Positions 9,201 to 17,517 of a stretch of 21,346 nucleotides of DNA are shown here, one piece after another. A model generated the notes under the pieces. That model was not told the DNA's origin and did not search any database. It saw only the letters and a list, made by a program, of their open reading frames with translations. Source of the stretch: Symsagittifera roscoffensis (taxonomy: Eukaryota > Xenacoelomorpha > Acoela > Convolutidae); the NCBI RefSeq assembly GCF_963678635.1, contig NW_026971135.1, positions 1 to 21,346 of the forward strand, written 5' to 3'. Position numbers and translations under genes: made by a program. Numbering within the stretch: position 1 is the stretch's first letter; each line of letters starts with the position of its first letter.

Positions 9201-9482
9201 CTCAAGTGAGTGTGTCTTGCCTAATACGCTCACCGAGGAATCCCTTAATGTATAATGAGATTGCTCGAGCTGCTCTACTAAGTAGCTCCAGGCAACCTCT
9301 GGTCGAAAATAAATGGAGTCGAAAATAAATAGAAAACACTCCCCCACAACTTGACAGTGCACGAGAGCAAGGAAAAACTTTTTATTCTCAAGTGAGTTTG
9401 TGCTGCCTAATTCACTCACCGAAGTCTTCTTTTATGTGTTCACGTTTCACCCGAGCTTTTCTATTAGGTAGCTCAAAGCAAC
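9201..9482. repeat. 186-bp direct duplication
   Basis: 9201-9296 and 9387-9482 are aligned copies at a spacing of 186 bp. Both begin CTCAAGTGAGT, contain CTCACCGA and end GTAGCTC followed by GCAAC. I needed no gap over about 96 bases. A 105-codon minus frame (9419-9102) crosses both, ending in the first copy. In the minus register where the two copies read VAWSYLVEQL and VALSYLIEKL, several differences are silent (GCC/GCT, TTA/CTA, GAG/GAA, AGC/AGT). The second copy also has stops in that register. This may be a duplicated coding fragment, but the product is not recognised. Confidence 0.6.
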
Positions 9483-9663
9483 TGCATAACCAAAATAATA
9501 ATCAAAAAAAGAGTTTGGATACTTCTGATGAACCCGATCTAGAATCCAAGGTTGATAGCAAACATCCGCGTCATTTTGACTCTTACATTCCCAATATAAA
9601 CTCCTCGTGATTAGTTGATCTCATATTTCAACCTTAAATGGAAGTCTAAGATGTTCAAGTTAT

Positions 9664-10212
9664 CCCGGAGGGTACCTCCAAGTCTTCCTTAAGGAGGGTT
9701 GTTAAGGGGCTTAAGTCACCTCGAAGGGTTGCTTCGGAGGGCTGTAAGAGCACTCAGCTTACTCCAGAGGGTTACTTCGGAGGTTAACTTAAACACCTAA
9801 GTAACTTTGGAGGGTCCCCTTAAATTCAATAAGAGGGTCAATAAAAGCCGTATTAAAATCCGGAGGGTTGCTTCGTAGGGTTCCCTAAAATTTCTAAATT
9901 TTTCAAGTCTCGCTTAAATGGGTTTCCAACTAGCCTCAAAAAAGTCAAAACAATCTAAATTCACTCTGTGTTTTTTTTTCTTTCTCGGAGGTATGCGTGA
10001 GAAATTTTTACTAAGGAGGGTTGCAGATGGGCCTAGCTGATTCCGGAGTGTTGCTTCGGGGGTTTTCCAAAAATCTCGATAACAGATAATTTCACCGCTG
10101 TAAAGCCCCCGATTGCAGTCCAACTTACTTAAAACTAGATTGGCTCATCGGTAAACCTTCCCAGCAGGATAAAAAGGTGAGATTTTAAAATTTTCTGCAG
10201 CTCGGAGGGTCC
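9664..10212. repeat. Cluster of GGAGGGTTGCTTCGG motifs
   Basis: At least nine variants of CGGAGGGTTGCTTCGGAGGG occur in about 550 bp: 9666 (CGGAGGGTACCTCC), 9691, 9722, 9764, 9805, 9859, 9984, 10013, 10042 and 10201. The best ones (9722-9741, 9764-9783, 9859-9880, 10042-10062) share GGGTTGCTTCGG or a one-base variant. CGAAG and CTTCG within a unit are inverted, so each can form a small hairpin with a 5-base loop. The spacing is irregular (about 20-125 bp), unlike a fresh minisatellite. The flanks are AT-rich, so these G-rich patches stand out. Confidence 0.7.
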
Positions 10213-10220
10213 TTGAGAGT

Positions 10221-10316
10221 GCGGTCCAGGAAACTGATCAAAAACGTCGAAAAAACTTCAATTGTTCCAGGAAGGTTGCGGTCCAGGAAAGTGATCAAAA
10301 ACGTCGAAAAACGCCG
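10221..10316. repeat. 57-bp tandem duplication
   Basis: 10221-10256 and 10278-10313 are the same sequence at a period of 57 bp. Both run GCGGTCCAGGAAASTGATCA followed by AAAACGTCGAAAAA, with one substitution (C/G) in roughly 34 aligned bases. Their near-identity makes this a recent event. It starts just after the last G-rich motif (10201). Confidence 0.8.
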
Positions 10317-10319
10317 ACC

Positions 10320-11280
10320 AATTTTTCCGATTGGTTGGCTACTGTTAGAGGAATCACCAAAAAAGCGTTCGTTAAGTTGGCCTCTTTTCACCACCTGTGT
10401 AACTTCTCAGAAATTTGTTCTCTAGTTCTTACTCAAAAATGCCTTAAAATAATTGAAACGAGCGTAGTTACCTTGTACGGCACTGGAATAACGCAAAAAA
10501 GTGGCCCCAATTTGGTTTGGAAATAAGGCTAAGTAAAAAACTTGGCCAAAAACTATCAAATCACACCCTTCGGTTCCTTCCTCTTCCTATCTTTGAGTCT
10601 TCAGCTCTATCAACGGAGCTATTCGGATGTTTGTACCCAAAATTCTACTTGAGCTATAGTCGAAAATCTCTCTAGCAACTGAGCACGTTATGCTAGCACG
10701 CTCATAACATAAACCTTTATGTCGCTTTAACTCTAAAAACTCAACTCGATCCTCAAAACATAATGACAAAATTCGGAAAAATTATCAAAACTTTGCTCGA
10801 AAAAATTTGGTTTTTTGCCAACTTCTACAAAGTCTTTTTCTACGCGGTTTCTTCAGTTGCAGGAATCGAAGTACGTAGTAGCTCACTGCACAAAAGATTT
10901 TTGCTGATCGGAAAAACTCGGAAATCCAATTGTGCCCCGCCCGCCACTTAAGTTGTAGTGAAATAAAACCCGAACGATACTAAAATTGTATTAACGATAC
11001 CCAACAGTCGTTGTGGATGTTTGCCCTGATGCCCTTTGTTGTGTGTGGAACATATCTGTCGATCAGAAATGATATAAATCAATCTGAAACAACAACAAAT
11101 AGGAAAGACGTATCTCATCTCGACCGGAAATATTATTTAAATTGTGATTTTACGTTTTTTACTGTATTTGGTCTTCTCTGAAAGTTTTGACCTTTTTTGT
11201 ACTTTTCTGTTTTCTAGTAAACTTGCTTTAAGCTTTTTCTGGTCATATACTAATTTTTTTTTGGTTTTACTTTTTTTTTG
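10320..11280. other. AT-rich stretch with no recognised gene
   Basis: The only frames are short: minus 10587-10769, 60 codons, and plus 10763-10951, 62 codons. None has a recognisable motif. A GC-rich patch CCCCGCCCGCC lies at 10936-10946, followed 16 bases later by AATAAAA (10962-10968), which could be a polyadenylation signal, but no transcript can be inferred. 11150-11280 is dominated by T-runs. Confidence 0.4.
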
Positions 11281-11283
11281 TTT

Positions 11284-11634
11284 TTAGTCCCAGGGCCTTC
11301 GGATAAGCGGGCTCATGACTTCCCACCAAGCCCTCCGATCCCGGGACTTTTCGGTTTTTTTTTTACTAAGGTAAAAAGCTAAATTGTACGAGGCCGAGAG
11401 TCGGTACCTTCCGCCTAGCACAACAAAGGACATTGAGGCATCTAACTCGGACATACGCCCGGAACGAAGGGTTCGTCGCTGAAACGTTTGGTGATCATGA
11501 TGGTATCTTGTCTCGTAACAAGAAAAGTTGATAGTGCACCGATAAAAGAGATTTGTTTGGTTCCAAAATCCTACAAGAGGAAAAAATACCTTAAACGGTG
11601 TTTTCAACCATTTAAAAAAATAGATTTGGGACAA
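11284..11634 (-). other. GC-rich patch with a 116-codon minus frame
   Basis: A less AT-rich block (about 11286-11480) sits between T-rich tracts. GTCCCAGGGCCTTCGGA (11287-11303) and TCCGATCCCGGGAC (11335-11348) form an imperfect stem. The minus frame crosses the block and includes RSGRMSELDASMSFVVLGGR and, after a Lys-rich stretch encoded by a T-run, RDRRAWWEVMSPLIRR. On the minus strand the block is followed by A-rich sequence (complement of 11251-11285), as in the tail of a retroposed copy. The opposite strand over 11386-11480 is also protein-like (ESRYLPPSTTKDIEAS). I do not recognise the source; a fragment of a dispersed repeat is the simplest reading. Confidence 0.35.
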
Positions 11635-11699
11635 TTGAAAGTCAAAACAAGCTATCTTAGTGAAAAAGAGGGAGTATTAAAATAATATGGAATAAAAAT

Positions 11700-12737
11700 A
11701 TTCACGATGCTGGAAACCTTGGACTCATAGCTATGTATGAATCTAAATCTGGTAAAGAACAAACTATGGATCAGGAGTTCGAAATCTGCAGTAAAGTATA
11801 TGAAATAGGAACATACAGCATGAGGAGGGTGTGTGTCGCACTCAAGAAATACAGTTTGAAGAAGCCATCCTACATTCAGGTTCGACTCTTCACTGCAAAG
11901 GAAAATCAAGACTTGAAACAAGTTGCATATGTCAATTTAACAATCGCCCAAACACTACATAATGACGGAGCGTAGAAAAAATTACCTATTGACAACTGGC
12001 TGGTGTTATCTATCCATATTCTACTTTTTTTGACGTCTTCACCTAGCCAGTTGATTTTCTGGTCTGCTTAAGGCTAAGTAAAACGTTACCAAGTTTAGGC
12101 CATCAGTCAAACGACTTCCGATCAGCTTTCGATTACATGCGGAGATAACCACATTGATGGGTCTCGGATGCCCAGACTACACACATATCATTAAGAGCAC
12201 GGTTCAAATATCCTATTTTACAATGTTTTTGGTGTCAGTTCTGTATTAAGACCATTGGAGTTGGATTGACTCTTGCTCTTTCTAGCTACTCGAACTCAGA
12301 AATAACAAACAATATCGGGGTTAATTCAAATGTTCAGGACATTAGAGTAGCTAAAAGCTCAGTTTATAACACTCTCTCAACAACCGACAGTCTCTGGGCA
12401 TCGGGCATCCAATTCAATGCTCTTTCAGCAAAAACGTTGCTCTTTCTCCAACTTCGTGACACGTGAGATTACTGATTTTTCTTCCGTCTTTCCTGACTGT
12501 TTTCACTTGTTATTTTCAGTCGTTGTGTTTTTTCGTCAGTTTTTTTGCCAAATATGGCCATTTTCTGTATTTCTCTGGAATACACTGCTGAGAATTGAAA
12601 TAGAAATAGGCTGCTGAGAATCAAAATTTAAAAAATTAGAATTCCATAACATTATGATCCTCATTTTGATAAATAAAAGATCGTTAAGGCCACTTATGTC
12701 GTTTCTCTATGCTGCACGAGGTTCGACTATGACAATC
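11700..12737 (+). repeat. Dispersed repeat, copy B
   Basis: This is the partner of copy A (545-1637), in the same orientation and about 11.15 kb away. Unlike A, it has an uninterrupted 80-codon plus frame (11733-11975) with YSLKKPSYIQVRLFTAKENQ. It also has a second plus frame (12266-12466) with EITNNIGVNSNVQDIRVAKS leading into DSLWASGIQFNALSAKTLL. A conserved CTTTCTAG/CTTATTAG site precedes GCTACTC in both copies and could be a 3' splice site. From 12388 onward copy B is also the head of the first array unit. Copies A and B differ without an excess of third-position changes, so there is no sign of selection on the frame. Confidence 0.8.
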
Positions 12738-12908
12738 CAGAGGAATGGCATTAACTATAATGTTAACGAATTCAAAGAACTGTCTCAAGTATTGGAAGAC
12801 ATTCTGTTTGTTGATAACTGTAAAACTCAGTCATGTTTTGTGATGTCTTGTATGTTTGGTAGTTCAAAAATTATTGGTTTTTGGTTCACAACTACTTTTT
12901 CTCCCTGA
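12654..12908 (+). other. 84-codon frame containing the 52-codon repeat frame (unit 1)
   Basis: ATG 12654 to TGA 12906. The second half, from 12750, is the repeated 52-codon frame with EFKELSQVLEDILFVDNCKT, then CFVMSCMFGSS. Counterparts lie at 14921-15079 (with TGA 14960), 16363-16521 and 17803-17961, all ending at the same TGA. Comparing units 1 and 4, I count changes about equally at all three codon positions, which argues against protein-level selection. No family is recognised. Confidence 0.25.
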
Positions 12909-13045
12909 ATTCTATATTTAGAGCTATGATATCTGAAGAAGGGTCAGACACAATAGACAATTTAATCGAAATTGACATAAAAAATTAACTAATTATCAGT
13001 TAATTTTCCAGTTATTGCTTTAAAACAAACTACGGAAAAACTTAA

Positions 13046-13794
13046 ATAAGTACTGTTTTTATCTTAATTTAAATAGTTTTAAATATTTGTCTCATTTGAA
13101 CAAAATTACAAACAGGATGTTGTTGGAAACCCTTAAGATATTTTTTGAGTGTATGAAATTCATTGGTTGTTTCTAATTTTTTTCACCGTTTTTTGATGTT
13201 TATGATTGGCTGCATCAATCTTCTAAATGATGGAAAAAATAATTTTTATGGTTATTGTTTTTTTCCAAAAAAAATAAAATTATTCGAGTAATTTCCACCT
13301 TCTTTGTTTATTTCATTAAGAAAAAAAATATTTTTATCAAAAACAATTTCAGTGCTTAAAACTCATTAGAATTAAGTTGAACTACTTCTTTTTTTAGTTT
13401 GTATTAGTTTTAACTTGTATAAAACCACAGAAAAGTCGATAATTTTTTAAAAGAAGGAGACGAGATTACAAAAAAGAGGAGCACTGCCATATTTATCAAC
13501 AGTATTTTTATTCAGAAGAGTTAACTGAGATTGAGTGGTCGATCTGTAAAAAAACAAAAGAACGGTAGAACCTATGAAACAAAAATTGAAGATAAGGAAC
13601 ATTACTTCGATTTTTGTTTTGAATTTGATACAATTGCAAAATCTAAAAATGTCAGAACATCGTTCAATCGATTATCCAAATTTATTAGACTTCCGGTTGC
13701 TTATACTACAGTTCTGATTGGTTGATATCGGAACATTTGAAAACGCCAGGGTTAGAAAATTGAATAATTTTTTTATCTCGGCCAAATAGGATGA
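13046..13794 (+). repeat. Long-unit segment, copy in unit 1
   Basis: This 749-bp segment is present here and at 18101-18825 but absent from units 2 and 3. At its right end is a 64-codon plus frame (13531-13725, TTG first codon, preceded by TAA 13522). It contains KKQKNGRTYETKIEDKEHYF and ends LPVAYTTVLIG. In this copy the CxxC pair seen in unit 4 is lost, the same place reading AKSKNVRTSF. No terminal inverted repeats or target-site duplication are visible at the ends, so insertion of a transposon is not shown. Confidence 0.75.
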
Positions 13795-13900
13795 TATCCA
13801 TTCTGATTCTTTTCACGTTAAATCAATTCACGTTAAAGAAATTTGCTGTTTTTAATAATTTTTAAAAAATTTTGAAGACATTCAACTCTTTTTTTTCCAG

Positions 13901-13969
13901 CCAAATGATAATTTAGCAGAAACAGATTTTAGTTTTAAGAACTTTAACCTGAAAAAAAATCAAAAGTAG
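13901..13969 (+). other. Possible terminal mini-exon, unit 1 copy
   Basis: After a T-tract ending TTTTTCCAG (13892-13900) there is an open run of 22 codons to TAG 13967: PNDNLAETDFSFKNFNLKKN plus QK. The acceptor-like tract, frame and stop are kept in unit 2 (15341-15409), unit 3 (16782-16850) and unit 4 (18932-19000), with a few replacements (for example NLAVTEFSYENF in unit 4). A T-tract plus CAG followed by an open frame is what a 3' exon would look like. It is short enough to be chance, and I can name no protein. Confidence 0.3.
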
Positions 13970-14451
13970 AAGTTTTGTCCTAGCTAGCTATTTATTTTTT
14001 TCCATGATTGAATTAGTTAGAATTATAGAGTTTCGTAATTGATAAAAATCGAGAAAACATTTATTTAGTACAGTTTCTAACTTGACTCCTCGTTTTATAG
14101 GCTTTTTTGAGAAAAGTTCTATCAGAACTACTTAGATGTTGCAATTGTTAGGAACTAGTTTCCCTGGCGTTTTTTTTCTTCTTCCAAAAAGTTCCAGATT
14201 ATAACCAATAGAGCTGCTTTTTATTTGTTCCAAAAGCTCAATGAAAAAATATTCCCTTTTGTTTTCAATATTTACATGTAGTTTTGAATGAATTAGTAGG
14301 CAGCAATTTTTTTTTCACTTGGACACTTTTGAGAAATTTTCCGAAAAAAAATCAAGATTAAAAGACGATTTAGTAACTTTTTTGCAAGAAAAAAACGTTT
14401 AAAGATGTTAAAAGATGTATTTTTGCTTAAGTTTTTTACTCTAGCAATTGA

Positions 14452-14634
14452 AGACGGGAACCTGATAGAAAACAGTCGCCAATTACAAAACAAGAATTAG
14501 ACGTTAGCAGTTCTAATTTTACCTCTGCAAGCGAATTGTTCAGTCTCCGGGCCAACAGTCTCTGGGCATCGGGCATGCAATTCAATGCTCTTTCAGCAAA
14601 AACTTTGCTAATTCTCCAACTTCGTGGCACGTGA
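14452..14634 (+). other. Stop-to-stop frame ending at a GTGAGA site (unit 1/2 junction)
   Basis: The plus frame between TGA 14449 and TGA 14632 reads PITKQELDVSSSNFTSASEL, then FSLRANSLWASGMQFNALSA and KTLLILQLRGT. The same frame is open at 15893-16075 and 17335-17517. The end overlaps GTGAGATTAC, a plausible 5' splice site kept in all copies, and GTTCAG (before TCTCCGG) could be a 3' site. Copy B shares only the second half (from DSLWASG) and has a different first half. This could be a duplicated exon. The array copies share recent ancestry, so their openness is one observation and not three. Confidence 0.3.
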
Positions 14635-15996
14635 GATTACTGATTTTTCTTCCGTCTTTCCTGACTGTTTTCACTTGTTTTTTTTCAGTCGTTGTGTTTT
14701 TTCGTCAGTTTTTTGCCAAATATGGCCATATTCTGTATTTCTCTGGATTACACTGCTGAGAATCGAAATAGAAATAGGCTGCTGAGAATCGAAATTTTGA
14801 AAATTAAAACATCCATAACATTATGATCCTCATTGTGATAAATAAAAGATCGTTAAGCCCACTATCGTCGTTTCTCTAGTGCCGCACCAGGTTCGACTAT
14901 GACAATCCAGAGGAATGTCAAGCAACTATAATTTTAACGAATTCAAAGAACTGTCTCAATGATTGGAAGACATTCTGTTTGTTGATAACTGTAAACCTCA
15001 GTCATGTTTTGTGATGTCTTGTATGTTTGGTAGTTCAAATATTAATGGTTATTGGTTCACAACTATTTTTTCTCACTGAATTCTATATTTAGAGCTTTGA
15101 TATCTGAAGATGGGTCAGACACAATAGACAATTTAATCGAAATTGACATAAAAAATTAACTAATTATCAGTTAATTTTCCAGTTATTGCTTGAAAACAAA
15201 CTACGGAAAAACTTAAGTGAGAAGTAACAAAACTATCCATTCTGATTCTTTTCACGTTAAACCAATTCACATTAAAAAAATTTGCTGTTTTTAATAATTT
15301 TTATAAATTTTTGAAGACTTTCAACTCTTTTTTTTTCCAGCCAAATGATAAATTAGCAGAAACAGATTTTAGTTATAAGATTTTTAACCTGAAAAAAATT
15401 CAAAAGTAGAAATTTTGTCCTAGCTAGCTATATTTTTTTTTCAATGAAGGAATTAGTTAGAATTATAGGGTTTCGTAATTGATAAAAATCGTGAAATCAT
15501 TTATTTGTTACAGTTTCTACCTTGACTCCTCGTTTTAAATAGGCTTTTTTGAGAAAAGTTCTATCAGAACTACTTAGATGTTGCAATTGTTAGGAACTAG
15601 TTTCCCTGGCGTTTTTTTCTTCTTCCAAATAGTTCCAGATTATAACCAATAGAGCTGCTTTTTATTTGTTCCAAAAGCTCAATGAAAAAATATTCCCTTT
15701 TATTTTCAATATTTACATGTAGTTTTGAATGAATTAGTTGGCAGCAATTTTTTTTTCACTTGGACATTTTTGAGAAATTTTCCGAAAAAAAATCAAGATT
15801 AAAAGACGATTTAGTAACTTTTTTGCAAGAAAAAAACGTTTAAAGATGTTAAAAGATGTATTTTTGCTTAAGTTTTTTACTCTAGCAATTGAAGACGGGA
15901 ACCTGATAGAAAACAGTTGCCAATTACAAAACAAGAATTAGACGTTAGCAGTTCTAATTTTACCTCTGCAAGCGAATTGTTCAGTCTCCGGGCCAA
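14556..15996 (+). repeat. Array unit 2 (short)
   Basis: The first short unit is 1441 bp. Between the ACTACGGAAAAACTTAA phrase and the TATCCATTCTGATTC phrase it has only GTGAGAAGTAACAAAAC (15217-15233) in place of the long-unit segment. The 52-codon frame (14921-15079) is interrupted by TGA at 14960. It is nearly identical to unit 3 over most of its length. Confidence 0.85.
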
Positions 15997-16075
15997 CAGT
16001 CTCTGGGCATCGGGCATGCAATTCAATGCTCTTTCAGCAAAAACTTTGCTAATTCTCCAACTTCGTGGCACGTGA
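15893..16075 (+). other. Stop-to-stop frame, unit 2/3 junction copy
   Basis: This is the counterpart of 14452-14634 at a distance of 1441 bp, with the same frame, the same GTGAGA at its end and the same bounding stops. The predicted residues are almost unchanged from the previous copy. Confidence 0.3.
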
Positions 16076-17438
16076 GATTACTGATTTTTCTTCCGTCTTT
16101 CCTGACTGTTTTCACTTGTTTTTTTTTCAGTCGTTGTGTTTTTTTGTCAGTTTTTTGCCAAATATGGCCATATTCTGTATTTCTCTGGATTACACTGCTG
16201 AGAATCGAAATAGAAATAGGCTGCTGAGAATCGAAATTTTGAAAATTAAAACATCCATAACATTATGATCCTCATTTTGATAAATAAAAGATCGTTAAGG
16301 CCACTATCGTCGTTTCTCTAGTGCCGCACCAGGTTCGACTATGACAATCCAGAGGAATGTCAAACAACTATAATTTTAACGAATTCAAAGAACTGTCTCA
16401 AGGATTGGAAGACATTCTGTTTGTTGATAACTGTAAACCTCAGTCATGTTTTGTGATGTCTTGTATGTTTGGTAGTTCAAATATTAATGGTTATTGTTTC
16501 ACAACTGTTTTTTCTCACTGAATTCTATATTTAGAGCTTTGATATCTGAAGAAGGGTCAGACACAATAGACAATTTAATCGAAATTGACATAAAAAATTA
16601 ACTAATTATCAGTTAATTTTCCAGTTATTGCTTGAAAACAAACTACGGAAAAACTTAAGTGAGAAGTAACAAAACTATCCATTCAAATTCTTTTCACGTT
16701 AAATCAATTCACATTAAAAAAATTTGCTGTTTTTAATATTTTTTATAAATTTTTGAAGACTTTCAACTCTTTTTTTTCCAGCCAAATGATAAATTAGCAG
16801 AAACAGATTTTAGTTATAAGATTTTTAACCTGAAAAAAATTCAAAAGTAGAAATTTTGTCCTAGCTAGCTATATTTTTTGTTCAATGAAGGAATTAGTTA
16901 GAATTATAGGGTTTCGTAATTGATAAAAATCGTGAAATCATTTATTTGTTACAGTTTCTACCTTGACTCCTCGTTTTAAATAGGCTTTTTTGAGAAAAGT
17001 TCTATCAGAACTACTTAGATGTTGCAATTGTTAGGAACTAGTTTCCCTGGCGTTTTTTTCTTCTTCCAAGTAGTTCCAGATTATAACCAATATATCTGCT
17101 TTTTATTTGTTCCAAAAGCTCAATGAAAAAATATTCCTTTTTATTTTCAATATTTACATGCAGTTTTGAATGAACTAGTTGACAGCGATTTTTTTTTCAT
17201 CTGGACATTTTTGAGAAAATTTCCGAAAAAAAAATCAAGAATAATAGACGATTTAGTAACTTTTTTGCGAGAAAAAAACGTTTAAAGATCTTAAAAGATG
17301 TTTTTTTGTTTAAATTTTTTACTCTAGCAATTGAAGACAGGAACCTGATAGAAAACATTTGCCAATAACAAAACGAGAATTAGACGTTATCAGTTCTAAT
17401 TTTACCTCTGCCAGCGAATTATTCAGTCGCCGGGCCAA
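15997..17438 (+). repeat. Array unit 3 (short)
   Basis: The second short unit is 1442 bp, with the same 17-base junction (16659-16675) as unit 2. The 52-codon frame (16363-16521) is open. Its tail (from about 17080) carries variants shared with unit 4 and not with units 1 and 2, such as CAGCGATTTTTTTTTCATCT in place of CAGCAATTTTTTTTTCACTT. Confidence 0.85.
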
Positions 17439-17517
17439 CAGTCTCTGGGCATCGGGCATCCAATTCAATGCTCTTTCAGCGAAAACGTTGCTATTTCTCC
17501 AACTTCGTGGCCGGTGA
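17335..17517 (+). other. Stop-to-stop frame, unit 3/4 junction copy
   Basis: This is the third counterpart, with more changes (PITKRELDVISSNFTSASEL, then FSRRANSLWASGIQFNALSA) but still open from 17335 to TGA 17515. It ends at CCGGTGAGATTAC, keeping the possible donor. A fourth copy starts in the tail of unit 4 (about 19460) but runs into unrelated sequence after SELF. Confidence 0.3.

Larger units (their letters stand above)
12388..14555 (+). repeat. Array unit 1 (long)
   Basis: The first long unit is 2168 bp. Its head is shared with copy B. It is the only unit in which a one-base deletion near 12747 joins the 52-codon frame to upstream sequence, giving an 84-codon frame from ATG 12654. It contains the long-unit segment 13046-13794. 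Its tail (about 14110-14555) is closest to the tail of unit 2, while its middle (14041-14100) differs from units 2 and 3. This mosaic marks a duplication boundary. Confidence 0.85.

Noticed and set aside
13046-13794. Long-unit segment as a DNA transposon insertion.
   Set aside because: No terminal inverted repeats or target-site duplications are visible, and the short units have a 17-bp junction and not a clean empty site.
14293-15934. Pairs of minus frames (14293-14493 with 15734-15934; 14436-14630 with 15877-16071) that look conserved.
   Set aside because: They are identical because the array units are recent duplicates, so conservation carries no information. The residues are Phe/Lys/Asn-rich as expected from AT-rich DNA.
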